DNA of 54,798 nucleotides from an uncultured bacterium (GTDB lineage: Bacteria > Pseudomonadota > Gammaproteobacteria > Burkholderiales > Burkholderiaceae_C): the NCBI GenBank assembly GCA_903928495.1, contig CAIYQZ010000063.1:1-54798 (forward strand). The letters are read 5' to 3'. The notes below the pieces were generated by a model, which saw only the letters and a program-made list of their open reading frames with translations, was not told where the DNA came from and did not search any database. The translations under genes were made by a program, and so were the position numbers. The number at the start of each line of letters is the position of its first letter. Within the stretch, counting starts at the first letter, position 1. Shown piece after piece: positions 17,225-25,576 of the stretch.

Positions 17225-18079
17225 ATGTCCGAGCCCACCGTGTCCACCCCCGACTCCAACGCCCCATTTGTGGATTTCCGCAACGTCTGGTTGGCTTACA
17301 ACGATGAACTTCACGCCAAAGGCATTTTTGCCGTCGAGGACATCAACCTGCAGGTGACGCAGGGAGAGTTCATTGCCATCGTGGGACCTTCGGGCTGTGG
17401 CAAATCCACCTTCATGAAGCTGACCACCGGCCTCAAGCGCCCCAGCCTGGGCCAGATTTTTGTGGATGGCCAACCGGTGGACGGACCGCTGAAAATCTCC
17501 GGCATGGCCTTCCAGGCCCCGTCGCTGCTGCCCTGGCGCACCACGCTGGACAATGTGTTGTTGCCGCTGGAAATCGTCGAACCGCACCGCAGCCAATTCA
17601 AGGCCAAGCGCAAGGAGTACGAAGAGCGTGCAAGCAGGCTGCTGGAAAGCGTTGGCCTGGGCGGCATGGAGAAGAAGTTTCCCTGGCAACTGTCGGGGGG
17701 CATGCAACAGCGCGCCAGCATCTGTCGAGCCCTCATCCATGAGCCCAAGATGCTGCTGCTGGACGAGCCCTTCGGTGCGCTCGATGCGTTCACCCGCGAA
17801 GAACTCTGGTGCACGCTGCGCGACCTGCAGGCAGCGCAGAAATTCAACGTCATCCTGGTGACGCACGACCTGCGTGAAAGCGTGTTCCTGGCCGACACGG
17901 TGTACGTGATGAGCAAGGGCCCCGGCCGGTTCGTGGTCAAGCGCGACATCGACCTGCCCCGCCCCCGCGACCTGGAAGTGACCTACACGCCCGAGTTCAC
18001 CGACATCGTGCACGAATTGCGCGGCCACATCGGCGCCATGCGCAAGACGGGCAAAAGCAGTGCCGCCATCGTCCAGTAA
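17225..18079 (+). CDS. ABC transporter ATP-binding protein (nitrate/sulfonate-type)
   Basis: The 284-residue ATPase has Walker A GPSGCGKST (54-62), signature LSGGMQQRASICRAL near 158, Walker B LLLDEPFGALDA near 178, and the switch His in LVTHDLRES. It belongs to the SsuB/TauB/NrtD-like cluster that partners with NMT1-type binding proteins. It energises import through the permease encoded 15 bases downstream. The N-terminal 15 residues (MSEPTVSTPDSNAPF) are an extra leader before the core fold. Confidence 0.9.
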   Translation: MSEPTVSTPDSNAPFVDFRNVWLAYNDELHAKGIFAVEDINLQVTQGEFIAIVGPSGCGKSTFMKLTTGLKRPSLGQIFVDGQPVDGPLKISGMAFQAPSLLPWRTTLDNVLLPLEIVEPHRSQFKAKRKEYEERASRLLESVGLGGMEKKFPWQLSGGMQQRASICRALIHEPKMLLLDEPFGALDAFTREELWCTLRDLQAAQKFNVILVTHDLRESVFLADTVYVMSKGPGRFVVKRDIDLPRPRDLEVTYTPEFTDIVHELRGHIGAMRKTGKSSAAIVQ

Positions 18080-18094
18080 CCCCACCGAAAGCTC

Positions 18095-18865
18095 ATGATG
18101 AACAAGAAACAGAAAGAAGCCTGGGCCCCATGGCTGCTGCTGGTGGCCACTGTTGTGCTGTGGCAAATCATTTGCTCGGCGTTCAACGTGTCGGAATTCA
18201 TTTTCCCCAGCCCCCTGCGCATCTGGGAGCAAACCGTTGAACACGCAGGCACCATTGCCGGCCACGCTTGGCGCACCTTCTGGGTGACGATGGTGGGCTT
18301 TGCCATTGCCATCGTGGTGGGGGTGCTGCTGGGCTTCCTGATTGGCAGCTCACGCCTGGCCTATGCAGCGGTGTACCCGCTCATGACGGCATTCAACGCG
18401 CTGCCCAAGGCCGCGTTTGTGCCCATTCTGGTGGTGTGGTTCGGCATTGGTGTGGGCCCTGCGGTGCTGACGGCCTTCCTGATCAGCTTCTTCCCCATCA
18501 TGGTGAACATTGCCACCGGCCTGGCAACGCTGGAGCCTGAGCTGGAAGACGTCTTGCGCGTGCTGGGCGCCAAGCGCTGGGATGTGCTGACCAAAGTGGG
18601 CCTGCCCCGCTCGATGCCCTACTTCTACGGCTCGCTGAAAGTGGCCATCACGCTGGCATTTGTGGGCACCACCGTGTCTGAGATGACTGCTTCCGACCAA
18701 GGCATCGGTTACCTGCTGATTTCAGCCGGTTCGTCCATGCAAATGGGCCTGGCGTTCAGCGGCCTGTTGACCGTGGGCGTGATGGCGATGGCCATGTACG
18801 AGCTGTTCAGCTTTGTCGAAAAGCACACCACCGCCTGGGCCCACCGGGGTTCACAGGGTGAGTGA
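18095..18865 (+). CDS. ABC transporter permease (SsuC/TauC-like)
   Basis: The 256-residue permease has about six membrane helices and the binding-protein-dependent transport loop GLATLEPELEDVLRVLGAKRWDVLTKVGLPRSMPYFYGSLKVA, which contacts the ATPase. It starts after the ATPase gene with GAAAGC upstream of ATGATG. The following deaminase starts inside its last codons. Together the three proteins form a complete importer of the nitrate/sulfonate/pyrimidine type. Confidence 0.9.
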   Translation: MMNKKQKEAWAPWLLLVATVVLWQIICSAFNVSEFIFPSPLRIWEQTVEHAGTIAGHAWRTFWVTMVGFAIAIVVGVLLGFLIGSSRLAYAAVYPLMTAFNALPKAAFVPILVVWFGIGVGPAVLTAFLISFFPIMVNIATGLATLEPELEDVLRVLGAKRWDVLTKVGLPRSMPYFYGSLKVAITLAFVGTTVSEMTASDQGIGYLLISAGSSMQMGLAFSGLLTVGVMAMAMYELFSFVEKHTTAWAHRGSQGE

Positions 18866-19385
18866 GCCCACGCTGCAGGCCTCCTGCAGCCTGCCACCGG
18901 CCCTGTCGGCAGAACAGTTGCACCGCCACCTGATGCACGCCGATGCCGTGGCACGGCGCGCCATGGCCATGGGGCGACACCCGTTTGGGGCACTTCTGGT
19001 GGCGCCCGATGGCGACACCGTGCTGGCAGAGCAGGGCAACATCGACACCGTGCACCACGCCGAGGCCACCCTGGCTCGCACGGCATCGCTGAACCATCCG
19101 GCTGATTTTTTGTGGCGCTGCACGCTGGTCACCACCTTCGAGCCCTGCGCCATGTGCACCGGCACCATCTATTGGGCCAACATCGGCCACATCGTGTACG
19201 GTGCCAGCGAATCGGCCCTGCTCGCCCTGACCGGCAACCACCCGGAAAACCCCACGCTCAGCCTGCCCTGCCGCGAGGTGGTGGCACGGGGGCAAAAGCC
19301 CATTCGTATCACCGGGCCCGTGCGTCCAGTTGAAGCGGCCATGCTGGCCACACACAGCGACTTCTGGCAGCACAGGGGCTGTTGA
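18858..19385 (+). CDS. Nucleoside/guanine-type deaminase (zinc, CDA fold)
   Basis: The 175-residue cytidine-deaminase-fold protein has both zinc motifs: HAE (His67, Glu69 as proton shuttle) and EPCAMC (Cys97, Cys100). HPFGALLVAPDG and GTIYWANIGHIVYGA are typical of guanine or nucleoside deaminases rather than tRNA-specific TadA. It hydrolyses an amino group from a purine or pyrimidine and frees ammonia. A GTG at 18858 overlapping the permease stop by eight bases is preferred over an ATG at 18813 deep inside the permease. Its coupling to an importer and to ureD points to nitrogen salvage from heterocycles. Confidence 0.85.
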   Translation: MSEPTLQASCSLPPALSAEQLHRHLMHADAVARRAMAMGRHPFGALLVAPDGDTVLAEQGNIDTVHHAEATLARTASLNHPADFLWRCTLVTTFEPCAMCTGTIYWANIGHIVYGASESALLALTGNHPENPTLSLPCREVVARGQKPIRITGPVRPVEAAMLATHSDFWQHRGC

Positions 19386-19398
19386 GTCCCCTTCACCC

Positions 19399-20229
19399 AT
19401 GCCCTGGACAGCCCGGCTCTCCCTCGACTACCGGCTTGAAGCGCCACGAACACTGCTGCGGTTTGCGCATGACGGACCGCTGCGGGTGCTGCAGAGCCTG
19501 TACCCCGAGGGCGACGGCATCTGCCACAACGTATTGGTTCACCCGCCTGGCGGTCTGGTGGAGGGCGACACGCTGGACATTGATGTGCATGTGGCACCGG
19601 GCGCCCACGCGTTGGTCAGCACCCCTGGCGCCACTCGCTTTTACAAAAGCAGCGGGCAAGCAGCCACCCAGACAGTCAAACTGCACGTGGCCGACAACGC
19701 CCGGCTGGAATGGCTGCCACTGGAAACCTTGGCTTACCCCGGCTGCAAGGCCGTGAACCGCCTGCAAATCGATGTGGAGCCCGGCGGCGAATTGCTGGCC
19801 TGGGACGTGACCGCCCTGGGGCTGCCAGGTGCACAGCAGCCGTTTGACACTGGGCACCTCAGCCAGTGCCTGCATTGGCCCGGCGTCTGGCTTGAAGAAG
19901 CCCACCTGTCTGCCAGTGACACCACCCTGCTGAACAGCCCCCTGGGCCTGGCGGGTCATCGCTGCATGGGCACACTGGTGCTGGCCTGTGGCACACCCAT
20001 GAGCACAACCCGGCGCGAACAGTTGCTGGACGCTGTGCGCAGCGCCGTGGCCAGCCACCCGTTGACGGGCACCTGCGGCGCAACCTGTCCCAACGAGCGG
20101 ATGATGGTGGTGCGCACCCTCAGCCCGCTGGTGGAGCCAGCCATGGACCTGTTCAAACACATCTGGGCGCAACTGAGGCCTGCAGCCTGGGGGCTCGGCA
20201 ATCGGCCCCCGCGCATCTGGGGGGTTTAG
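19399..20229 (+). CDS. ureD: Urease accessory protein UreD
   Basis: The 276-residue protein shows the UreD pattern: LVHPPGGLVEGDTLDIDV, STPGATRFYKSSG, LEWLPLETLAYPGC and a C-terminal WAQLRPAAWGL. UreD (UreH) is the scaffold that docks UreF-UreG on the urease apoenzyme for nickel delivery. ATG 19399 is 13 bases after the deaminase stop. In most proteobacteria ureD is directly followed by ureA; here it is followed by an unrelated signalling gene, and ureA appears only at 54656. Whether this UreD serves that urease is likely but not proven. Confidence 0.9.
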   Translation: MPWTARLSLDYRLEAPRTLLRFAHDGPLRVLQSLYPEGDGICHNVLVHPPGGLVEGDTLDIDVHVAPGAHALVSTPGATRFYKSSGQAATQTVKLHVADNARLEWLPLETLAYPGCKAVNRLQIDVEPGGELLAWDVTALGLPGAQQPFDTGHLSQCLHWPGVWLEEAHLSASDTTLLNSPLGLAGHRCMGTLVLACGTPMSTTRREQLLDAVRSAVASHPLTGTCGATCPNERMMVVRTLSPLVEPAMDLFKHIWAQLRPAAWGLGNRPPRIWGV

Positions 20230-20313
20230 CCACCAAGGCAGGTGCCGAAAGGTGTTTGCCGACCACACATCGCGCTAAGCTCGGGGGGCATCACCGACAA
20301 CAGCCCAAACCCC

Positions 20314-23300
20314 ATGCCCACCCCCTACCGACACATCCACCGATGGCCGCTGTGGCTCTGGTGTGCGTGGTTGTCAGCTGCGCTGTGGGTGGCCATGCCG
20401 GGCACGTCACGGGCGGCACAGACCACTGCAGCCACTGAAGAACGCACGCTGACGCTGGGCGTGTTCGCATTCCGTCCGAAACCGGTGATGCAGGAGCGGT
20501 ACGACGCGCTGGGCGAATACCTGTCGCAGCACTTGCCGGGCGTGCGCGTACTGGTCAAACCACTGCAGAACGACGAGCTGGAACAAGCCCTGCAAAACCA
20601 GGGGGTGGATTTCGTACTCACCAACCCCACCCACTACGTCAAATTGCGGGAACACGGGCGGTTGTCGGGTGCGTTGGCCACCATGGTGGTGCGCCAGGGC
20701 AACCGGGGCGTGTACGGCATCGGGTCAGTGATCGTGCGGCGCAAAGACCGGCCGGACATCACCACTCTCCAAGACATTGAACACAAACGGGTGGCCATTG
20801 CGGGCAAAGACTACCTGGGCACGTACATGGCACCCGCCGCAGAACTGATGCACCAAGGCGTAGACCTGGACACCATCACCTGGGTCCAAACCACGCAGCC
20901 CGTTGACCAGGTGGTGACCTCCGTCCTCAACGGTAGCGCCGACGTGGGGTTCATGCGGACCGGCGTGCTCGAAGACCTGGAACGCGAAGGCAAGCTGGCA
21001 CAAGGTGCGCTGGAAGTCGTACAACCGATATACCACCCCGGTTTCGAACAGCGCACATCGACACGGCTGTACCCCGACTGGCCGTTCTTGGCGATGTTGC
21101 ATGTGGACGCTGCCACCAGCCAGCGGGTGGCCACTGCGCTGATGACACTCACGCCCCAGCACCCGGCAGCGCACAACGCAGGCATCTACGGATTCACCAT
21201 TCCGGCAGACTACGCCCCCGTGGAGCAAGCCATGCGCGACCTGCGCATGTCGCCTTTTGACAGCAGCCCGCAGATCAACCTGGCAGACATCTGGCGGCGC
21301 TACCAGGACTGGCTGCTGGCCCTGGGCATGGCCTTCTTGCTGGTGCTGGCCCTCACGCTAGGGCTGGTGTTCAACACCCGCCGCCTGCTGGCGGTGCAAA
21401 AAACGCTGGAACGCGAACGCCAGGAACTGCAAGCGGCGTCGGCCCAGCGCGACTACCTGCTGGAAGCCAGCCCGGTGATGATTTACACACTGCGGGTGGC
21501 CCGAACACGCACCGAGCCCATGTGGGTCAGCGGCAACATCACGCGGTTGCTGGGTTACACGCCGGAAGAGGCCATCCAACACGATTGGTGGAGCAAGCAC
21601 ATTCACCCGGATGACAGGCAACAGGCCATCGCCAACGTGCGCAAACTGCACCAGACCGGCGAAGTGCACCAGACCTTCCGGTTTGCCAACGCACAGGGCA
21701 AATACCTGTGGTTCCAGGACGAGTTGCGACTGCTCAACTCAACGGACGGGCGCACGGAGGCAGTGGGCGTCTGGCGGGACATCACCCAGGCCAAAGACCA
21801 CGAAGACAGCCTTCGGCTGGCCGCCAGCGTGTTTGCCAAAAGCTACGACGCCATCCTGATCACCGACGCTCAGCACCGCATTGCAGATGCCAACCCCGCA
21901 TTCACGCGCATCACCGGGCGACAGGCCAGCGAAGTGCTGGGCCTGACCCTGGACGCACTGACCCCCACCGGAGACGACTGCGCGCGCGCACTGGCACAGG
22001 TGTATGGCGCGCTGCAGGGTCAGGGACACTGGCAGGGTGAACTGGCTCTGCTGCGCCACAACGGCAGTGCACTGGTGTGCGCGCTGTCGGCATCTGCCGT
22101 GCGCAGCGACGGCGGTCCATCGATGCACCATGTGGTGGTGTTTTCGGACATCAGCCACCTGAAAGCACACCAGGCCGAACTCGACCGCCTGGCGCACTAC
22201 GACCCGCTCACCGGCGTACCCAACCGGCGCATGCTGGTGGACCGGCTGAACCTGGCCGTGGCCCGGGCCCGACGCAACGGCAAATCTCTGGCGGTGTGTT
22301 ACCTCGACCTGGACGACTTCAAGCCCGTCAACGACCGACTGGGCCATGCCATGGGGGACCGGCTGCTGGTGACCATTACCCAGCGCATGCTCCAGACCCT
22401 GCGGGCCGAGGACACGTTGGCGCGCCTGGGGGGCGATGAATTCGTGCTGCTGCTGTCCGACCTCAGCGAGCCCAACGAGTGGGAGCGCGTGCTGGGCCGG
22501 GTTCTGGCCGCCGTCAAACAACCCGTTGCCCTGGGCGATGTGAACGCCGCCGTGTCGGCCAGTGTGGGCGTGACGCTGTTCCCCGCCGATGACGTGGATG
22601 CAGACACCCTGCTGCGCCACGCAGACCAGGCCATGTACCGCGCCAAACAGGCCGGGCGCAACCAGCACCACCTGTTCGACCTGGCGCAGGACCGCGAAGT
22701 GCAGGTGCAGCGCGAATTGGTCACACGGCTGGCCGAGGCACTGGACGACGGCGAATTGCGCCTGTTCTATCAGCCCAAGGTGGATTTGGACACGGGCGAA
22801 GTGGTGGGTGCGGAAGCGCTCATCCGCTGGCAGCACCCCGAGCAAGGGCTGCTGTCGCCCGCTGCCTTTTTGTGGCACATGGACGGCACCGACTTGGAGG
22901 TGCGTGTGGGCGAATGGGTCATTGAGACCGCGCTGGCCCAGATCACGGAATGGAAACCCGGTGGCCTGCTGCTGCCCCAAGGGGCGTGCATCAGCGTCAA
23001 CGTCAGCGGCGCGCAGTTGCTCAAACCCGGGTTTTTGCCGTGGCTGCGCGGCACGCTGCAACGCTATCCGGTGGTGGAGCATGGCGACTTGGAGCTGGAG
23101 ATCCTGGAGAGCGCCGCCCTGGCCGACATGGAAACCGCCGCGCGCGTGATGGCCGGTTGCCGGGAACTGGGGGTGCGGTTTGCGCTGGACGACTTTGGCA
23201 CCGGCTATTCGTCGCTGGCTTACTTCCGCAAACTCCCGGTCGACCTGATCAAAATCGACCAGAGCTTTGTGCGCGACATGCTGACCGACCCGGAAGACCA

Positions 23301-23532
23301 CGGCATTGTGCAAAGCGTGGTGTACCTGGCACACGCCTTCCACCGACCGGTGATTGCCGAGGGTGTGGAGACACTGGAACACGCGGCCGCGCTGCTGCGT
23401 CTGGGCTGCCACCTGGGCCAGGGCTATGGCATTGCCCGCCCAATGCCTGCTGCCGACTGGCCCACCTGGGTGGCTCATTGGCACACCTTCAAAGCCTGGG
23501 AAACCCTGCGCTCCAACTCGGTGATGGCATGA
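20314..23532 (+). CDS. PhnD-type sensor PAS-PAS-GGDEF-EAL protein
   Basis: A 1072-residue membrane protein with five parts: a signal anchor (about 11-33), a periplasmic PhnD-like solute-binding domain (about 45-310; LTLGVFAFRPKPVMQERYDALGEYL), a membrane helix (333-354), two PAS domains (about 380-490 and 502-625), then GGDEF (motif GGDEF 706-710, with RxxD inhibitory site RAED) and EAL (Glu-Ala-Leu 834-836, DDFGTGYSS later). Both catalytic motifs look intact, so it may make or break cyclic di-GMP in response to a periplasmic ligand. ATG 20314 is chosen over 20242. It lies directly after ureD on the same strand. Confidence 0.9.
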   Translation: MPTPYRHIHRWPLWLWCAWLSAALWVAMPGTSRAAQTTAATEERTLTLGVFAFRPKPVMQERYDALGEYLSQHLPGVRVLVKPLQNDELEQALQNQGVDFVLTNPTHYVKLREHGRLSGALATMVVRQGNRGVYGIGSVIVRRKDRPDITTLQDIEHKRVAIAGKDYLGTYMAPAAELMHQGVDLDTITWVQTTQPVDQVVTSVLNGSADVGFMRTGVLEDLEREGKLAQGALEVVQPIYHPGFEQRTSTRLYPDWPFLAMLHVDAATSQRVATALMTLTPQHPAAHNAGIYGFTIPADYAPVEQAMRDLRMSPFDSSPQINLADIWRRYQDWLLALGMAFLLVLALTLGLVFNTRRLLAVQKTLERERQELQAASAQRDYLLEASPVMIYTLRVARTRTEPMWVSGNITRLLGYTPEEAIQHDWWSKHIHPDDRQQAIANVRKLHQTGEVHQTFRFANAQGKYLWFQDELRLLNSTDGRTEAVGVWRDITQAKDHEDSLRLAASVFAKSYDAILITDAQHRIADANPAFTRITGRQASEVLGLTLDALTPTGDDCARALAQVYGALQGQGHWQGELALLRHNGSALVCALSASAVRSDGGPSMHHVVVFSDISHLKAHQAELDRLAHYDPLTGVPNRRMLVDRLNLAVARARRNGKSLAVCYLDLDDFKPVNDRLGHAMGDRLLVTITQRMLQTLRAEDTLARLGGDEFVLLLSDLSEPNEWERVLGRVLAAVKQPVALGDVNAAVSASVGVTLFPADDVDADTLLRHADQAMYRAKQAGRNQHHLFDLAQDREVQVQRELVTRLAEALDDGELRLFYQPKVDLDTGEVVGAEALIRWQHPEQGLLSPAAFLWHMDGTDLEVRVGEWVIETALAQITEWKPGGLLLPQGACISVNVSGAQLLKPGFLPWLRGTLQRYPVVEHGDLELEILESAALADMETAARVMAGCRELGVRFALDDFGTGYSSLAYFRKLPVDLIKIDQSFVRDMLTDPEDHGIVQSVVYLAHAFHRPVIAEGVETLEHAAALLRLGCHLGQGYGIARPMPAADWPTWVAHWHTFKAWETLRSNSVMA

Positions 23533-23537
23533 CGTTC

Positions 23538-23583
23538 AGTAGCAAACTATTCAATACTGAAAAGCGTCAGAGGCATTTTTTCT
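23538..23583 (+). repeat. Dispersed TAGCT-N17-AAGCG repeat, copy F
   Basis: TAGCA, 17 bases, AAGCGTCAGAGGC and a T-run, directly between two GGDEF genes. TAGCA differs from the consensus by one base. The T-run ends ten bases before the next start codon. Confidence 0.68.
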
Positions 23584-23592
23584 TCTGATTTC

Positions 23593-24732
23593 ATGACCTC
23601 TCCTGTTACGTCCTCGGCGGGTGTACCCTGGCTCGTTCGCAAGCACCATCAGTTCCGCAGCCTGTCTTTTGCTGCTGTTCTGGTGGCGGTGGCACTGCAC
23701 CTCTGGGGCAAGCCCGTGCACTGGGGCCTGTGGGTGTACCTGCTGGCCCAGCTGTTGGTGTACCCCCAGGTATTGCTGGCCTGGGTGCGCCGCGCACCAG
23801 ACCCGATTGCGCGCGAGTTGCAACACCTCGTGGTGGACGCCTACAGCTTGGGACTGTGCGCTGCCGTGCTGGGTTTGCCCACCTGGATCACGTTTTCCAT
23901 GGCCATGGCCAGCATGTTCAACAGCGCATTCAACAAGGGCTGGCGTGGCACCCTGTCAGCCAGCTGTGCCTTTGCACTCGGCATGCTGACCTGGTGGGTC
24001 ACCGGCAAGCTGCAATGGCAGCCTGACACCGATTGGCCCGCCACCCTTTTTTGCATGCTGGGGCTGATGGTTTACGTGCTGAGCATTGGCGATGTGGCCC
24101 ACATCCGCATCGGGCAGTTGCGCCGCGCCCGTCAGGCGCGCGAGGCGGGTGCGCGCGCATTGGAACAGGCCAACGACGTACTGCGCCGGCAGCTCGATGA
24201 AATCAACCGCCTTCAAGAGCAACTGCGCGAGCAGGCACACCGCGACCCCCTCACCGGCCAGTACAACCGCCGCTACCTCGATGCCACCCTGCAGCGCGAG
24301 CTGCTGCGTTGCGCGCGGGAGGGGCATCCGCTGTCGTTGCTGATGGTGGACATCGACCATTTCAAGGCCATCAACGACACGCATGGCCACCCCGTGGGTG
24401 ACGAAGTGCTGCGGCAAATGGGCCTGATACTGGCCACCCACGCACGTTCACACGACGTGGTGTGCCGCTACGGCGGAGAAGAATTTTTACTGATGCTGCC
24501 GCAACTGCCCCTGCCCCAGGCCCTGCTGCGGGCCGAGCAATTGCGCCGGGCTGTGTCTGGCCACACGTTCCTGACCGACGCAGGGGAAGTTGCGGTCACC
24601 CTCTCGGTGGGGGTGGCCTGTTACCCCGACCACGGCCACACCGTCGACGAGTTGCTGCGCAACACCGACCACGCGCTGTACCAGGCCAAGCGCGAAGGAC
24701 GCAACCGGATCATCCAAAGCACCCCCACATGA
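23593..24732 (+). CDS. MASE2-type membrane diguanylate cyclase
   Basis: The 379-residue protein has an N-terminal MASE2-like sensor with several membrane helices (about 15-160; VPWLVRKHHQFRSLSF then LWVYLLAQLLVYPQVLLAW). A short coiled coil (165-215) leads to a GGDEF domain. The active motif is GGEEF (294-298), preceded by the inhibitory-site motif RSHD, so it should be an active, feedback-controlled cyclic-di-GMP synthase. MASE2 is the sensor of AdrA/DgcC-like enzymes. Its last codons overlap the next gene (ATGA). Confidence 0.9.
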   Translation: MTSPVTSSAGVPWLVRKHHQFRSLSFAAVLVAVALHLWGKPVHWGLWVYLLAQLLVYPQVLLAWVRRAPDPIARELQHLVVDAYSLGLCAAVLGLPTWITFSMAMASMFNSAFNKGWRGTLSASCAFALGMLTWWVTGKLQWQPDTDWPATLFCMLGLMVYVLSIGDVAHIRIGQLRRARQAREAGARALEQANDVLRRQLDEINRLQEQLREQAHRDPLTGQYNRRYLDATLQRELLRCAREGHPLSLLMVDIDHFKAINDTHGHPVGDEVLRQMGLILATHARSHDVVCRYGGEEFLLMLPQLPLPQALLRAEQLRRAVSGHTFLTDAGEVAVTLSVGVACYPDHGHTVDELLRNTDHALYQAKREGRNRIIQSTPT

Positions 24733-25544
24733 CACCTTCAGAGCTGTCCCAACTTGAAACAGTGGTTCGCACTGCCGCACGAGAAGAATTGCTGCCGCGC
24801 TTTCGTCACACCCGCCGCCAGGAAAAAGCCGACGGCAGCTGGTTGACCGAAGCAGACCTGGCCATGCAATCTCGCTTGCAAGCCGAGCTGGCTGCGTTCC
24901 ACCCCACCATCGCCTTGCTCGGTGAGGAAATGGAAGCAACTGAGCAGCAACGCCTGCTGGAGCAGGCGGGCCACACCACCGGGGCGGATGGTGGCGGCCT
25001 GTGGGTTCTCGACCCGCTCGACGGCACCAGCAACTACGCTGCGGGCATCCCGATGTTTTCTGTCTCTCTGGCCCTCATGCGCGCGGGACGGATCGAGGCC
25101 GGCATCGTTTACGACCCCATGCAGGACGAATCATTTGCCGCCTTGCGCGGGCACGGGGCCACCCTCAACGGGGAAGCGCTGCAGACACCGGCCAGCGGCA
25201 TGGTGATGGCAAAAACCACCGCCTGCATCGACTTCAAACGCCTGCCCGCCCCACTGGCGGCGCGCATAGCCGCCACACCCCCGTATTCATCACAACGCTC
25301 GATTGGCTCGGTGGCACTTGACTGGTGTTGGGTTGCCGCAGGCCGCTTCCATCTGTACCTGCATGGCCGCCAAAGCCTGTGGGATTACGCGGCGGGCAGC
25401 CTGATACTGGAAGAAGCCGGCGGTCATGCAGACACGTTGGATGGCCAGCCCGCAGCATTGAACCTGAAGCCCAGGTCAGCCGTCTGCGCAACCGACCCAA
25501 TGTTGTTCGAGCAATGGCGCCACTACCTGCGTGCCACACCATGA
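24729..25544 (+). CDS. Inositol monophosphatase family protein
   Basis: The 271-residue phosphatase has the metal-binding motifs of the family: GEEME (Glu66/67), DPLDGTSNYAAG (95-106) and WDYAAGSLILEEAGG near 215. Members hydrolyse inositol-phosphate, histidinol-phosphate or PAP; this one is divergent from SuhB and its substrate is uncertain. ATG 24729 overlaps the TGA of the diguanylate cyclase gene, so translation is coupled. The gene converges with a GGDEF gene on the minus strand. Confidence 0.87.
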   Translation: MTPSELSQLETVVRTAAREELLPRFRHTRRQEKADGSWLTEADLAMQSRLQAELAAFHPTIALLGEEMEATEQQRLLEQAGHTTGADGGGLWVLDPLDGTSNYAAGIPMFSVSLALMRAGRIEAGIVYDPMQDESFAALRGHGATLNGEALQTPASGMVMAKTTACIDFKRLPAPLAARIAATPPYSSQRSIGSVALDWCWVAAGRFHLYLHGRQSLWDYAAGSLILEEAGGHADTLDGQPAALNLKPRSAVCATDPMLFEQWRHYLRATP

Positions 25545-25576
25545 CCTGCGCTGCGTCATCGCAGGCTGTGCACGGC

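Noticed and set aside
21739-23484. A 581-codon open frame antisense to the PhnD-GGDEF-EAL gene
   Set aside because: Same reverse-strand compositional artefact; the sense protein shows all expected catalytic motifs.
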